Positions 1-11,566 of a stretch of 64,000 bases of DNA are shown here, in pieces. The stretch spans positions 4,576,501 through 4,640,500 of the forward strand of contig NZ_CP141799.1 of NCBI RefSeq assembly GCF_035621475.1. Reading direction: 5' to 3'. Made by a program: the position numbers and the translations under genes. The notes under the pieces are model-generated. The model did not search any database, had not been told where the DNA came from, and worked only from the letters and a program-made list of their open reading frames with translations. The stretch's first letter is position 1. Every line of letters begins with the position of its first letter. The stretch is from Pseudomonas paeninsulae (GTDB lineage: Bacteria; Pseudomonadota; Gammaproteobacteria; Pseudomonadales; Pseudomonadaceae).

Positions 1-286
1 CGGCCGCCAGTTGCCCACGCAATTCACCGGCCTGCAGCGAGCGCTCCAACTCGCCGGAGGCGGCCAACCCCAGGAGCATCTGCGGGTCGCGCTGGGCTTG
101 CTCGACGACGAAGTCGCTGGCCGCCGCCACGCGCCGGAGCACCTCGCGACGCGCACTCGGCCAGGCGGCAAAATCGGCCACGGCAGCAGCGCAGCACTCG
201 GCGAAGGCCGTCTGCAAGGACTGTTCGGCACGCAGGGCAAGGGGAGCAAGAGTGGCTGGTAAAGAAGCCAACGCGGGCAGGCTCAT
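1..286 (-). CDS. glnE: Glutamine synthetase adenylyltransferase/deadenylase, N-terminal fragment
   Basis: Only the first 95 codons are present; the gene runs off the left edge. The ATG at 286-284 starts a frame reading MSLPALASLPATLAPLALRA, which matches the N-terminus I know for Pseudomonas GlnE. GlnE attaches and removes AMP on glutamine synthetase in response to nitrogen status. It is divergent from aceE, as in P. aeruginosa PA5014/PA5015. The catalytic domains lie outside the window, so the call rests on the N-terminus and the neighbour. Confidence 0.85.
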   Translation of the reverse strand, partial: MSLPALASLPATLAPLALRAEQSLQTAFAECCAAAVADFAAWPSARREVLRRVAAASDFVVEQAQRDPQMLLGLAASGELERSLQAGELRGQLAA

Positions 287-378
287 GGTCTATCCTTTTT
301 GGCGGACTGCAAGTGACACGCGCAAAGCCGGAAACCCTCTTGCTTGACGCGGCGCGCGCAACAAACAGACAAATAAAT

Positions 379-445
379 TGTAGTTTTGCTACGAAAGATT
401 GTATCCAAAGGGCTGAAATCGGCGTCGAAATGTAGTAAAACTACA
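379..445. promoter_or_regulatory. Two GntR/FadR-type palindromic sites upstream of aceE
   Basis: Positions 431-445 form a perfect palindrome, TGTAGT-AAA-ACTACA. It contains the TnGTnnnACnA pattern typical of FadR-subfamily GntR regulators. A weaker copy, TGTAGT-TTT-GCTACG, lies at 379-393, with centres 52 bp apart (about five helical turns). Both are in the 268-bp glnE-aceE gap. A PdhR-like pyruvate-sensing repressor would fit the aceEF context, but the regulator is inferred and not encoded in the window. Confidence 0.5.
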
Positions 446-554
446 CAGAGCCGGTCCTATCCCCGGTGCATCCAAGAATTCACGTGCCCGCCCACAAAGC
501 CGGTCACGAATCCTGGCCTCCGATTCTGGAAGCCTTTCCGCCCTGGAGCAACCC

Positions 555-3199
<2,645 letters not shown>

Positions 3200-3200
<1 letters not shown>

Positions 3201-3341
3201 GAATCTGTTCAAGAACGTCGCGAGCGTAGCTCAGGCAAGGCGAAAACAGGCGAGAACGCGGAGTTTACGAACTGTAAATGAGCAGTTCGAGCCTGTTTTC
3301 AACGCAGCATGAGCAAGCGCAGTAGTTATTGAATAGGTTCT
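3200..3341. repeat. MITE-like palindromic element between aceE and aceF
   Basis: A 142-bp segment fills almost the whole intercistronic gap. Its ends are imperfect inverted repeats: AGAATCTGTTCAA at 3200-3212 and, on the other strand, AGAACCTATTCAA at 3341-3329 (11 of 13 match). Inside, GCGAAAACAGGC near 3240 pairs with GCCTGTTTTC near 3292-3301, so the element could fold into one long hairpin. It encodes nothing convincing. The left end includes the last base of the aceE stop codon, and the right end lies just before the aceF ribosome-binding site. The sequence resembles a repeat family I associate with Pseudomonas genomes. Confidence 0.65.
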
Positions 3342-3356
3342 CTAAGGAGACGCACT

Positions 3357-5027
3357 GTGAGCGAACTAATCCGCGTACCCGACATCGGCAGTGGTGAAGG
3401 CGAAGTCATCGAGCTGTTCGTCAAGGTCGGCGATCGCATCGAAGCCGAGCAGAGCCTGCTGACCCTCGAGTCGGACAAGGCCAGCATGGAAATCCCGGCA
3501 CCGAAAGCAGGGGTAATCAAGAGCCTGAAAGTCAAACTGGGCGACCGCCTGAAAGAAGGCGACGAGTTGCTCGAGCTGGAAGTCGAAGGCGCCAGCGACG
3601 CTGCAGCGGCTCCTGCTGCTGCAGCACCCGCACCTGCCGCAGCCGCTCCGGCGCCTGCTGCGGCGCCTGCTGCGGCAGCACCAGCAGCGGAGGCACCAGC
3701 AGCGGCGGCAGAGTCGTCCGTGCAGGACATCCATGTCCCGGACATCGGCTCGGCCGGCAAGGCCAAGGTCATCGAAATCCTGGTCAAGGCCGGCGACACG
3801 GTCGAAGCCGACCAGTCGCTGATCACCCTGGAATCGGACAAGGCCAGCATGGAAATCCCCTCGCCGGTTGCCGGCGTGGTGGAAAGTGTCGAGGTCAAGC
3901 TGGACGCCGACGTCGGCACCGGCGACCTGATCCTCAAGCTGAAAGTGGCTGGAGCCGCAGCTCCTGCTGCGCCAGCGCCAACGGCAGCGCAATCGGCGGA
4001 GGTGCATAAAACCCCCGCTGGGGCCGACCCGGCGGTAGTCGCCGAAGTCAACGCCATCGCCAAGCTGTCGGCCGCCGCCGCCAGTGCTGCGGCCGCGCCT
4101 GCAGTCGCCAGCGGCAACAAGGTGCATGCCGGCCCGGCCGTGCGCCAGCTGGCCCGCGACTTTGGCGTGGAACTGTCTGCCGTACCCGGCAGCGGCCCGA
4201 AAGGCCGGATTCTCAAGGAAGACGTACAGGTTCACGTCAAGGCGATAATGCAGAAGGCCAAGGAGGCGCCCGCTGGCGCCACCGCAGGTGCGGGCATTCC
4301 GCCGATCCCGGTGGTGGATTTCAGCCGTTTCGGCGAAATCGAAGAAGTGGCCATGACCCGCCTGATGCAGGTCGGCGCCGCCAACCTGCATCGCAGCTGG
4401 CTCAATGTGCCGCACGTGACCCAGTTCGACTCGGCCGACATCACCGAGTTGGAAGCCTTCCGCGTCGCGCAGAAAGGCGTGGCCGAGAAAGCTGGGGTCA
4501 AGCTCACCGTGCTGCCACTGTTGCTCAAGGCCTGCGCCTTCCTGCTCAAGGAACTGCCGGACTTCAACAGCTCGCTGGCGCCGAGCGGCAAGGCGATCAT
4601 CCGCAAGAAATACGTGAACATCGGCTTCGCCGTGGACACCCCGGATGGTCTGCTGGTCCCGGTAATCAAGAACGTCGACCAGAAGAGCCTGCTGCAGCTT
4701 GCGGCTGAGGCGGCCGCACTGGCGGAAAAAGCCCGCACCAAGAAGCTTGCCGCCGATGACATGCAGGGCGCCTGCTTCACCATCTCCAGCCTCGGCCATA
4801 TTGGCGGCACCGGCTTCACGCCGATCGTCAACGCGCCGGAAGTGGCGATTCTCGGCGTGAGCAAGGCCACCATCCAGCCGGTCTGGGACGGCAAGGCCTT
4901 CCAGCCCAAGCTGATGCTGCCGCTGTCGCTGTCCTACGACCACCGGGTAATCAACGGCGCTGCTGCCGCGCGCTTTACCAAGCGCCTCGGTGATGTGCTG
5001 ACAGATATCCGCACCATGCTGCTGTAA
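3357..5027 (+). CDS. aceF: Pyruvate dehydrogenase E2, dihydrolipoyl acetyltransferase
   Basis: 556 residues. It transfers the acetyl group from lipoamide to CoA and forms the core of the complex. Two lipoyl domains are visible with ESDKASMEIP motifs (lipoyl lysines about K41 and K162). They are separated by Ala/Pro-rich linkers, then a peripheral-subunit-binding domain (VRQLARDFGVEL) and the catalytic domain. The active-site motif reads DHRVING (His about 529), with Asn where E. coli has Asp, as I recall for Azotobacter and Pseudomonas. The start is GTG at 3357 with AAGGAG at 3344-3349. Two lipoyl domains rather than the three of E. coli is normal for this genus. Confidence 0.97.
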   Translation: MSELIRVPDIGSGEGEVIELFVKVGDRIEAEQSLLTLESDKASMEIPAPKAGVIKSLKVKLGDRLKEGDELLELEVEGASDAAAAPAAAAPAPAAAAPAPAAAPAAAAPAAEAPAAAAESSVQDIHVPDIGSAGKAKVIEILVKAGDTVEADQSLITLESDKASMEIPSPVAGVVESVEVKLDADVGTGDLILKLKVAGAAAPAAPAPTAAQSAEVHKTPAGADPAVVAEVNAIAKLSAAAASAAAAPAVASGNKVHAGPAVRQLARDFGVELSAVPGSGPKGRILKEDVQVHVKAIMQKAKEAPAGATAGAGIPPIPVVDFSRFGEIEEVAMTRLMQVGAANLHRSWLNVPHVTQFDSADITELEAFRVAQKGVAEKAGVKLTVLPLLLKACAFLLKELPDFNSSLAPSGKAIIRKKYVNIGFAVDTPDGLLVPVIKNVDQKSLLQLAAEAAALAEKARTKKLAADDMQGACFTISSLGHIGGTGFTPIVNAPEVAILGVSKATIQPVWDGKAFQPKLMLPLSLSYDHRVINGAAAARFTKRLGDVLTDIRTMLL

Positions 5028-5078
5028 GACTTAGCGGCAACTCGCGACAACTTTCGAGCACGCCACGCTCGTACCTCG

Positions 5079-5107
5079 ACCCCGCCCTGTTTGGCGGGGT
5101 TTTTTTT
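5079..5107 (+). terminator. Rho-independent terminator of aceEF
   Basis: A perfect 8-bp stem, ACCCCGCC (5079-5086) with GGCGGGGT (5093-5100), has a 6-base loop and is followed by a run of seven T. It lies 52 bp after the aceF stop codon. Confidence 0.9.
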
Positions 5108-5243
5108 GAGTGGGCTAGAGGGGCAGGAACGGGTTTGAGAGTCGCCGAAAGCAGCTAGGCGCCACCTAACTCAGCGAGCGGTGTTCGGTTTGCCCCATGG
5201 CCGGGGTGCGGCGCAACTGCTCCTGGCGCAATTGCCGTACCTC

Positions 5244-5619
5244 TCACTCGCAGTCGTAACCCTGCATGGCCAGGGCTTCGCGTAGATGATCCGCGAGGAA
5301 GGGATGAGCGATCAGGTACTCGGCGGTACTTCGATTCCAGTCGTCCTGCGCCTGTTCCAACAATTCTGGCCAGCCCTCCAGCGTGCCGTCGCCACGCCCC
5401 AACCAGAGCAAGGCCACGACCTGCTGTTATTGGTCAGGCTCTAGATCATCGATGATCGACTTGAACTCGAGGAATACCTCGTCATCCGCATGGTCGGCGA
5501 GCACCTGCATCGCCCAATCGGCGCCGGGGCTGCTCAGGAATAACCACCGCCTCTTGGGCATGAAACACCTGGGCAAGGGCAATCAGTCGGCAAACAGTAT
5601 CGGGATTGACGTCCAGCAT
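5244..5619 (-). pseudogene. Decayed DUF3775 family gene
   Basis: Read on the minus strand from an ATG at 5619, the segment starts MLDVNPDTVCRLIALAQ and ends AMQGYDCE-stop at 5244. In between are the recognisable pieces FLEFKSIIDDLEPDQ and ALLWLGRGDG, typical of DUF3775 proteins. The frame is broken twice. A shift is needed near 5525-5535 to join the N-terminal part to ADWAMQVLADHADDE, and an in-frame TAA lies at 5429-5427 within DQ-stop-QQVVALLW. The rest of the 5108-5740 gap shows no other gene. The family assignment is from memory of its conserved WLGRGD and C-terminal GY.C motifs. Confidence 0.6.
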
Positions 5620-5740
5620 CTGCATGCACGCCCACTCGGCATCCAGGGTCTGTTGAAAGCATCGCCCTGACCGACGGAGTTTTCCAGCCCAGGCTCGACC
5701 TAGAGTGAAAAGACTCCAGGCGGTACAGCGCCTCAGCCTC

Positions 5741-6268
5741 TTAGCCCTTCTGCACCTTGCGGATCAGAAAGCTCAGCGCCTTGGCCAGCTCGGCCGCACC
5801 CTGGTGATCGCGCACGATGGTCAGCAGCGGGCTGCCATCGACCGGGTTGTACAGCACGCAACTGATGCCGCTGGGCGGGCAGTCGTAACGGATAAACGGG
5901 TCGACCCCGAACAGCGCAATGCGCTGGTTGCGCACGGCCATGTCGCTGCCTTGCCCACGAATCTCCTCGCGCAGGATCAGCTCACCGGGCGCGCCAAGAC
6001 GCCACTGGTAGAGCAGATCCTGAGGTTGCGCCTGACCCACCTGATAGCCGGCGCGCAGGGCGTAGGTGGTCAGCAGCGCATTGCTGTGCAAGAGCAGCAC
6101 CTGGCGCTCGTCCTGACTCAGGTACAGGCGCTTCAAGTCGGCCAGATAACTGGCCTGTTCGGCGCTGCTCAGTCCCGCTGCTGGTTCGCTGGCCAAGGCC
6201 AGCGGCGCAACCAGGCAGCCAAGCAAGCACACGGTGTGAATTAGTTTTCTTGTCAGTCGCAAATGCAT
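5741..6268 (-). CDS. Secreted protein of unknown function
   Basis: 175 residues with a Sec signal peptide (basic MHLRLTRK, hydrophobic core, likely cleavage after ALASE or PLALA). The mature part has two cysteines in DCPPSGISCVLYNP (a possible disulfide) and the phrase DGSPLLTIVRDH. I do not recognise the family with certainty. It is divergent from dipA with a 77-bp gap, so the two may share a promoter region. Export to the periplasm is supported; a function is not. Confidence 0.75.
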   Translation of the reverse strand: MHLRLTRKLIHTVCLLGCLVAPLALASEPAAGLSSAEQASYLADLKRLYLSQDERQVLLLHSNALLTTYALRAGYQVGQAQPQDLLYQWRLGAPGELILREEIRGQGSDMAVRNQRIALFGVDPFIRYDCPPSGISCVLYNPVDGSPLLTIVRDHQGAAELAKALSFLIRKVQKG

Positions 6269-6345
6269 GATGCACCCTTACTCAACGCTATAGTGAAGTG
6301 GGCCTAACTCTTGCCTCAGCCAGCATACTGGAAGCCAGCCGCTTG

Positions 6346-8970
6346 ATGAAAAGCCATCCCGATGCCGTGAGCCGGTTAGCATCCGAGGTTGTGACACAGT
6401 TACCAGTGCCGTCGAGGCTCGGCATGTTGCGCTTCGAGCGTTTGAACGAGGCCAGCTGGGCGCTGCTGTTTCTCGACCCGGCCTGCGAGCGCCAGTTCGG
6501 CATCCCCGCCAGCGAACTCTGCGCACTGATCGATGCCCCCTACGCCTGCCTGATGGAGCCCGAAGCTCGCCATCGGTTGCATGACACCATTCAGCTGCAA
6601 CTGGCGCAGCAAGCGCATTATCTGGTGCATTACACCCTGCATACCGCGCACGGCCCCGTCTGCCTGATGGAAATGGGCGAGCCGTTCAAGCAACACGGCC
6701 GGCATCTGCTGCGCGGCTACCTGATAGTCACCGCTGAGACTAGCGCCCCCACCCAGCCCACGTCGAGCAGCGAGGATCAGCAGCGGCAGCAGCGCTCGCA
6801 GGCCCAGCAAAGCCTGATCGTGCGTCTGGCGCGCCAGCACTACACGACCAGCGATCCGCTGCGTGAAGCCGCCGAACTGATCACCCGCTCAGCGTGCAGC
6901 CTCTATGGCGTAGCGCGGGCGAGCATCTGGAATCTGAATGGCGCCAGCCTTGCGCCCGTGACCCTGTTTCGCCGCGATATCGACCGCCATGAACGCGCCA
7001 TGCCGTTCGCAATGGGCGACTGCCCGGATTACCTGCAAGCACTGCAAAGTGGCCGGGCGATCGATGCCCACGATGCCTCGCTCGACCCGCGTACCCGTGA
7101 GCTGCGCGACAGCTACCTGCAACCCATGGGCATCACGGCCATGCTCGATGCCAGTATCCGCATCGGCGGTGAAGTGGTCGGCGTGCTGTGCCTGGAGCAC
7201 ACAGACTCTCGGCGCGTCTGGCAGGCCGACGAAATCGCCTTTGCCGGCGAACTGGCCGATCAGTACGCGCAAGTGCTGAGCCATCAGCAACGGCGCAGCG
7301 CTACCAGCGAGCTGCACCTGTTCAAGCGCGCGGTCGAGCAGAGCTCCAGCGCCTTTATCCTGGTCGATCGCGACGGGCTGGTGGAATACGTCAACCCGAG
7401 TTTTACCGCCATCACCCTGTACAGTTCCGACGAGGTACAAGGCCGGCGCCTGTCCGAACTGCAGGCCCTGGAAAACCTCGGCGAGCTGCTCTTCGATGCA
7501 CCCACCAGCCTCTCCGAACACAACAACTGGCAAGGCGAGTTTAAAAGCCGACGCAAGAACCTTGAGCCCTACTGGGGGCAGCTGTCGATATCCAAGGTGC
7601 ATGCCGATGACGGCACCCTGACCCACTACATCGGCATCTATGAAGATATCACCAAAACCAAACAGGCCCAGCAACGCATCGAGCGCCTGGCCTATAGCGA
7701 TAACCTCACCGGCCTGGGTAATCGTTACGCCTTTATTCGCGCCCTGGAACACCGCTTTGCCAGCGCTGACGACAAGCCGTTCAGCCTGTTGCTGGTGGAC
7801 ATCGACAATTTCAAGCGGATCAACGACAGCCTCGGTCACCAGACTGGCGACAAGCTGCTCATCAGCCTGGCCCGGCGCCTGCGCAACAGCCTCACGCCGA
7901 GCGGCATACTCGCGCGCTTCGCCAGCAACGAATTCGCCATCCTGCTGGATGCCGCCGACCTGGCTGGCGCCCAACAGCTGGCCCACCAGGTGCTGCATAC
8001 CCTGGACAAGCCACTGTTCGTCGACAATCAGTTGATCAGCGTCACCGGCTCGGTGGGCGTGGCCAGCACGCCAGAGCACGGGACCGATCCACAAACCCTG
8101 ATGAAGCATGCCGGCCTGGCGCTGCACAAGGCCAAGGCCAACGGCAAGCACCAACTGCAGGTGTTCACCGAGGTCCTGAACGCCGAGGCCGACTACAAAC
8201 TGTTCGTCGAAAACAATCTGCGCCGCGCGCTGACCCAGAACGAGCTGGAAGTGTTCTATCAACCCAAACTGTGCCTGAAGACTGGCCAGTTGACCGGCAT
8301 GGAGGCGCTGCTGCGCTGGCACCATCCGGAGAAAGGCATGATTCAGCCGGACCAATTCATCGGCGTGGCCGAGGAAACCGGGCTGATCATCCCTATCGGC
8401 AAATGGGTGGTGCGCCAAGCCTGCCATATGAGCAAGCAGTTGACCGCGGCCGGCCTGGGCAACCTGCAGGTAGCGATCAACCTGTCGCCCAAGCAGTTCT
8501 CCGACCCCGATCTGGTTGGCTCGATCGCCGCGATCCTGCACGAGGAACAGCTGGCGCCAACCTTGCTGGAGCTGGAGTTGACCGAAAGCCTGCTGCTGGA
8601 GGCCACCGACGACACCCGCCACCAACTCAGCCGCCTGAAAAGCCTGGGCCTGACCCTGGCGATGGACGACTTCGGCACCGGTTATTCGTCGCTCAGCTAC
8701 CTGAAGAAATACCCCATCGACGTGATCAAGATCGACCGCAGCTTCATCAAGGACATCCCGGAAAATCAGGACGACATGGAGATCACCTCGGCGGTGATCG
8801 CCATGGCGCACAAACTGAAACTCAAGGTAGTCGCCGAAGGCATCGAAACCGCCGCGCAACTGAGCTTCCTGCGGCGCCAGCACTGCGACATCGGCCAGGG
8901 CTACCTGTTCGACCGGCCGATCGCCGGGGGCGAACTGATCGCAAGACTGCAGCGCTATCCCTGCCGCTAG
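6346..8970 (+). CDS. dipA: Cyclic-di-GMP phosphodiesterase, GAF-PAS-GGDEF-EAL (DipA type)
   Basis: 874 residues from the ATG at 6346, with an in-frame GTG 48 bases upstream. I chose 6346 because MKSHPDAVSRLASEVVTQLP is the start I recall for DipA of P. aeruginosa (PA5017). An N-terminal sensory part with a GAF-like domain is followed by a PAS/PAC domain (ILVDRDGLVEYVNPSF), a GGDEF domain and an EAL domain. The diguanylate cyclase signature is degenerate (ASNEF, residues about 526-530), so synthesis is unlikely. The EAL motif is intact (MEALLRW, about 652-658), as are the DDFGTGYSSL and KID motifs, which supports c-di-GMP hydrolysis. DipA promotes biofilm dispersal in P. aeruginosa; the position between aceF and msrA is conserved. 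Confidence 0.9.
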   Translation: MKSHPDAVSRLASEVVTQLPVPSRLGMLRFERLNEASWALLFLDPACERQFGIPASELCALIDAPYACLMEPEARHRLHDTIQLQLAQQAHYLVHYTLHTAHGPVCLMEMGEPFKQHGRHLLRGYLIVTAETSAPTQPTSSSEDQQRQQRSQAQQSLIVRLARQHYTTSDPLREAAELITRSACSLYGVARASIWNLNGASLAPVTLFRRDIDRHERAMPFAMGDCPDYLQALQSGRAIDAHDASLDPRTRELRDSYLQPMGITAMLDASIRIGGEVVGVLCLEHTDSRRVWQADEIAFAGELADQYAQVLSHQQRRSATSELHLFKRAVEQSSSAFILVDRDGLVEYVNPSFTAITLYSSDEVQGRRLSELQALENLGELLFDAPTSLSEHNNWQGEFKSRRKNLEPYWGQLSISKVHADDGTLTHYIGIYEDITKTKQAQQRIERLAYSDNLTGLGNRYAFIRALEHRFASADDKPFSLLLVDIDNFKRINDSLGHQTGDKLLISLARRLRNSLTPSGILARFASNEFAILLDAADLAGAQQLAHQVLHTLDKPLFVDNQLISVTGSVGVASTPEHGTDPQTLMKHAGLALHKAKANGKHQLQVFTEVLNAEADYKLFVENNLRRALTQNELEVFYQPKLCLKTGQLTGMEALLRWHHPEKGMIQPDQFIGVAEETGLIIPIGKWVVRQACHMSKQLTAAGLGNLQVAINLSPKQFSDPDLVGSIAAILHEEQLAPTLLELELTESLLLEATDDTRHQLSRLKSLGLTLAMDDFGTGYSSLSYLKKYPIDVIKIDRSFIKDIPENQDDMEITSAVIAMAHKLKLKVVAEGIETAAQLSFLRRQHCDIGQGYLFDRPIAGGELIARLQRYPCR

Positions 8971-9057
8971 CCGATCATGTCGCGCCGACCACGACCGGTA
9001 ACGTCGCGTCACCCGCGCGGTCTACCGATACACCCGCTTATGTTGAGGAAATCGCTC

Positions 9058-9705
9058 ATGGTTCTGCGTTCGCAAATTCTTGCCCAGCAACTCGAACTGC
9101 CCAGTGCCGAGCAGGCTCTGCCCGGCCGCGATACGCCGCTGCCAGTGCCAGACAGCCATTACGTCAATGGCCATCCCCTGCAGGCGCCATTCCCGGCCGG
9201 CATGCAGCAAGCGGTATTCGCCCTCGGCTGTTTCTGGGGCGCCGAGCGACACTTCTGGCAGCAACCGGGGGTGTGGAGCACAGCCGTCGGCTATGCCGGC
9301 GGCCATACGCCAAACCCGACCTATGAGGAAGCCTGCTCCGGCTTGACCGGCCACACCGAAGCGGTGCTGGTGGTCTTCGACCCGCAACAGACCAGTTACG
9401 CGGCGCTGCTGAAAGCCTTCTGGGAAGCGCATAACCCGACCCAGGGCATGCGCCAGGGCAACGACACCGGCAGCCAATACCGCTCGGCGATCTACTGCTA
9501 CGGCGCCGAGCAACTGGCCGCCGCCGAAGCCAGCCAGGCGCAGTTCCAAGGCGAACTGGAAAAGGCCGGCTTCGGCCCTATCACCACCGAAATCGCCGAG
9601 ACACCGCCCTTCTACTATGCCGAGGCCTACCACCAGCAATACCTGGCGAAGAACCCCGGCGGCTATTGCGGCCTGGGCGGCACCGGAGTGTGCCTGCCGG
9701 GATAG
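9058..9705 (+). CDS. msrA: Peptide methionine-S-sulfoxide reductase A
   Basis: 215 residues. It reduces S-methionine sulfoxide in proteins. The catalytic motif GCFWGAER is present (nucleophile C58), and the C-terminal [15 protein letters not shown] carries the resolving cysteines. The ATG at 9058 is chosen because GAGGA lies 8-12 bases upstream; an in-frame ATG at 8977 would add an unlikely Arg/Pro-rich leader. It follows dipA, as in P. aeruginosa (PA5018). Confidence 0.95.
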   Translation: MVLRSQILAQQLELPSAEQALPGRDTPLPVPDSHYVNGHPLQAPFPAGMQQAVFALGCFWGAERHFWQQPGVWSTAVGYAGGHTPNPTYEEACSGLTGHTEAVLVVFDPQQTSYAALLKAFWEAHNPTQGMRQGNDTGSQYRSAIYCYGAEQLAAAEASQAQFQGELEKAGFGPITTEIAETPPFYYAEAYHQQYLAKNPGGYCGLGGTGVCLPG

Positions 9706-9792
9706 CGACGTTCAGGCCAAGGATGGCGTGGAGTCCCAGTCGCAACGACGTGCAACCGCTGACCTCCAACCGCCTGACGCAGAGACACGTGC

Positions 9793-11442
9793 TCAGAGCG
9801 CCGGCGTCTGCTCCCCCGCCTCGGCTGTCGTCCCTGGCGTCCAGCGCTTCAACAACTGACCGACCCGGTAGCCGCGCCAGCCGAGCATGCGGGTCGCGGT
9901 CAGCACCCCGGCCATGAGAGCACCACCAACCCCGGCGGTAACGGTGTCCGCCCCGGTCAGGTAGAGGCCCTTGATCGGCGTCTGGCAGTGAATCCAGTGT
10001 TGCTCGAAACGCTGCACCGTGTGGTCGATGCCGTAAATTTCGCCCTGCTCGTTCCACTGATACCACTCGTTGGACAGCGGTGTGCCCAGCTCGCAGAAAT
10101 CCAGCGCACCGCGCAGTTGCGGCTGATGACGGTAGAGTGTTTCCAGCAGGTGTTCGGTGAGCTCGGCCTTGAAGGCCTCGTACTCGGGGCCGCGCTTGCC
10201 CCAGGTGGTGCCCTTCCATTGGGCGAACCACTGCGGCTGGGTCGGCGCGACGATTTCCACCGTGGCCTTGTTCGGGTAGTGGGCATCCCAGGCCGGGTCC
10301 TTGGCAGAGGGGAAGCTGATGTAGATCAGCGGCATCGCCGGGTTCTGCCCGCTCTTGAAGCTGCTGACGTTGTAGTCGTGATCGTGGCTCGGGTAGACCC
10401 AGTAGTTGGTCTTCGGCAGGTGCAGGTCGGCGGCGCTGCCCTTGAATCCGGCGTACAGACAGAGGGTGGCCGCTGACAGCTCGACCTTCGGCAGGTGGTT
10501 CAGCAGGCCATGCTCGCTCGCCACCTGCGGCTCGATCAGACGAGTATAGGTGGGCACCAGGCCGGCGCAGCTGACAATCAGCGGGGCACGCAATTCGAAG
10601 CCGTCCTTCTGCATGCGCACACCGACCGCGCGGCCATTCTCGACCAGGATCTTGTCGACCCCGGCATAGGTGAATACGTGGCCACCGGCGGCTTCGATGA
10701 CCGGAATGATGGTTGCGGAAATCTTCGTGGCTCCGCCCACCGGGTAGTTGCCGCCGGTGATGTAGTGCTTGGCGACCATGGCGTGCATGACGAACGCCGC
10801 CTCCGCCGGTGGCAGCCCGTAGTCGCCCCACTGGGCGGTGAGCACGCCGATCAGTTCCTGGTTCTGGGTCAGGCCTTCAAGCACTTCGCGGGTGGTCTTG
10901 AACATGTAGTCGGGCAGCCACAGACGGCGCAGTTTGCCGTAGAGCATGCCCAGCGAGCGTGGCAGGGCCTGGCCGGCAAAGAAGCGCGGGACCTTGGCAC
11001 TGACCTCGCTGAGCAGGTCGACATAACGGTCGAGCACCGCCGCTTCATCGGGGAAGTGGCGCTGCATCTCCGCCTTGAATTCCTCGCGCCCGGCCACGTA
11101 GTCATAGGTCTTGTCGCCGATCACGATGCGATCGTAATGCGCATCCATCGACGCCCATTCGAGGTTGCCATCGCTGATCACATCGAACACCCGGCGGATC
11201 GCCGACCAGGGTTTGTGCACCTCACCGATGTAATGCACGCCTACGTCCCACTCGTAGCCTGCACGTTCGTAGCTGTGGGTGTAGCCGCCGGCGGTGTAGT
11301 GCTGCTCAAGCACGCAGACACGCTTGCCGAGCTTGGCCAGCAACGCGGCGGTGGTCAGGCCACCAATACCGGAGCCGATGATGATGGCGTCGTAGTCGTT
11401 ACTGACCAGGCGCGGGCGGAAGCGGGTACCGGTGCGTTTCAT
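9793..11442 (-). CDS. FAD-dependent oxidoreductase, carotenoid desaturase / retinol saturase type
   Basis: 549 residues. The N-terminal dinucleotide-binding motif IIIGSGIGG lies at residues 20-28 and is followed by EQHYTAGGYTHSYERAGYEWDVGVHYIG, which places it with phytoene desaturases and all-trans-retinol 13,14-reductases. The C-terminal GLYLTGADTVTAGVGGALMAG is the usual second FAD contact. The true substrate is unknown; an unsaturated lipid or isoprenoid is likely. It is divergent from a PadR gene, and the shared gap has two matching palindromes, so it is probably the PadR target. It converges on msrA with an 87-bp gap. Confidence 0.85.
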   Translation of the reverse strand: MKRTGTRFRPRLVSNDYDAIIIGSGIGGLTTAALLAKLGKRVCVLEQHYTAGGYTHSYERAGYEWDVGVHYIGEVHKPWSAIRRVFDVISDGNLEWASMDAHYDRIVIGDKTYDYVAGREEFKAEMQRHFPDEAAVLDRYVDLLSEVSAKVPRFFAGQALPRSLGMLYGKLRRLWLPDYMFKTTREVLEGLTQNQELIGVLTAQWGDYGLPPAEAAFVMHAMVAKHYITGGNYPVGGATKISATIIPVIEAAGGHVFTYAGVDKILVENGRAVGVRMQKDGFELRAPLIVSCAGLVPTYTRLIEPQVASEHGLLNHLPKVELSAATLCLYAGFKGSAADLHLPKTNYWVYPSHDHDYNVSSFKSGQNPAMPLIYISFPSAKDPAWDAHYPNKATVEIVAPTQPQWFAQWKGTTWGKRGPEYEAFKAELTEHLLETLYRHQPQLRGALDFCELGTPLSNEWYQWNEQGEIYGIDHTVQRFEQHWIHCQTPIKGLYLTGADTVTAGVGGALMAGVLTATRMLGWRGYRVGQLLKRWTPGTTAEAGEQTPAL

Positions 11443-11463
11443 GGGAAGCCCTTGCGTTTTTGT

Positions 11464-11517
11464 TATGCAATTTTTTGCATACTAAGCAGGCTCTCCGCCC
11501 AATGCAACTTTTTGCAT
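11464..11517. promoter_or_regulatory. Tandem PadR-type operators
   Basis: Two inverted repeats with the same core lie in the 124-bp divergent gap: TATGCAA-N4-TTGCATA at 11464-11481 and ATGCAA-N4-TTGCAT at 11502-11517. Their centres are 37 bp apart. The first lies 22 bp upstream of the flavoenzyme start codon, and the second 50 bp upstream of the PadR start codon. Such sites would let PadR control both genes, itself included. The sites are seen; the binding is inferred. Confidence 0.7.
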
Positions 11518-11566
11518 AATCCGTATACTGCGGCGCTCGCCCCCATCGATCCGGTGAACGCTATCC

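Noticed and set aside
6298..6345. GTG start for dipA at 6298
   Set aside because: The ATG at 6346 gives the N-terminus I know for DipA. The extra residues would overlap the promoter region shared with the divergent gene.
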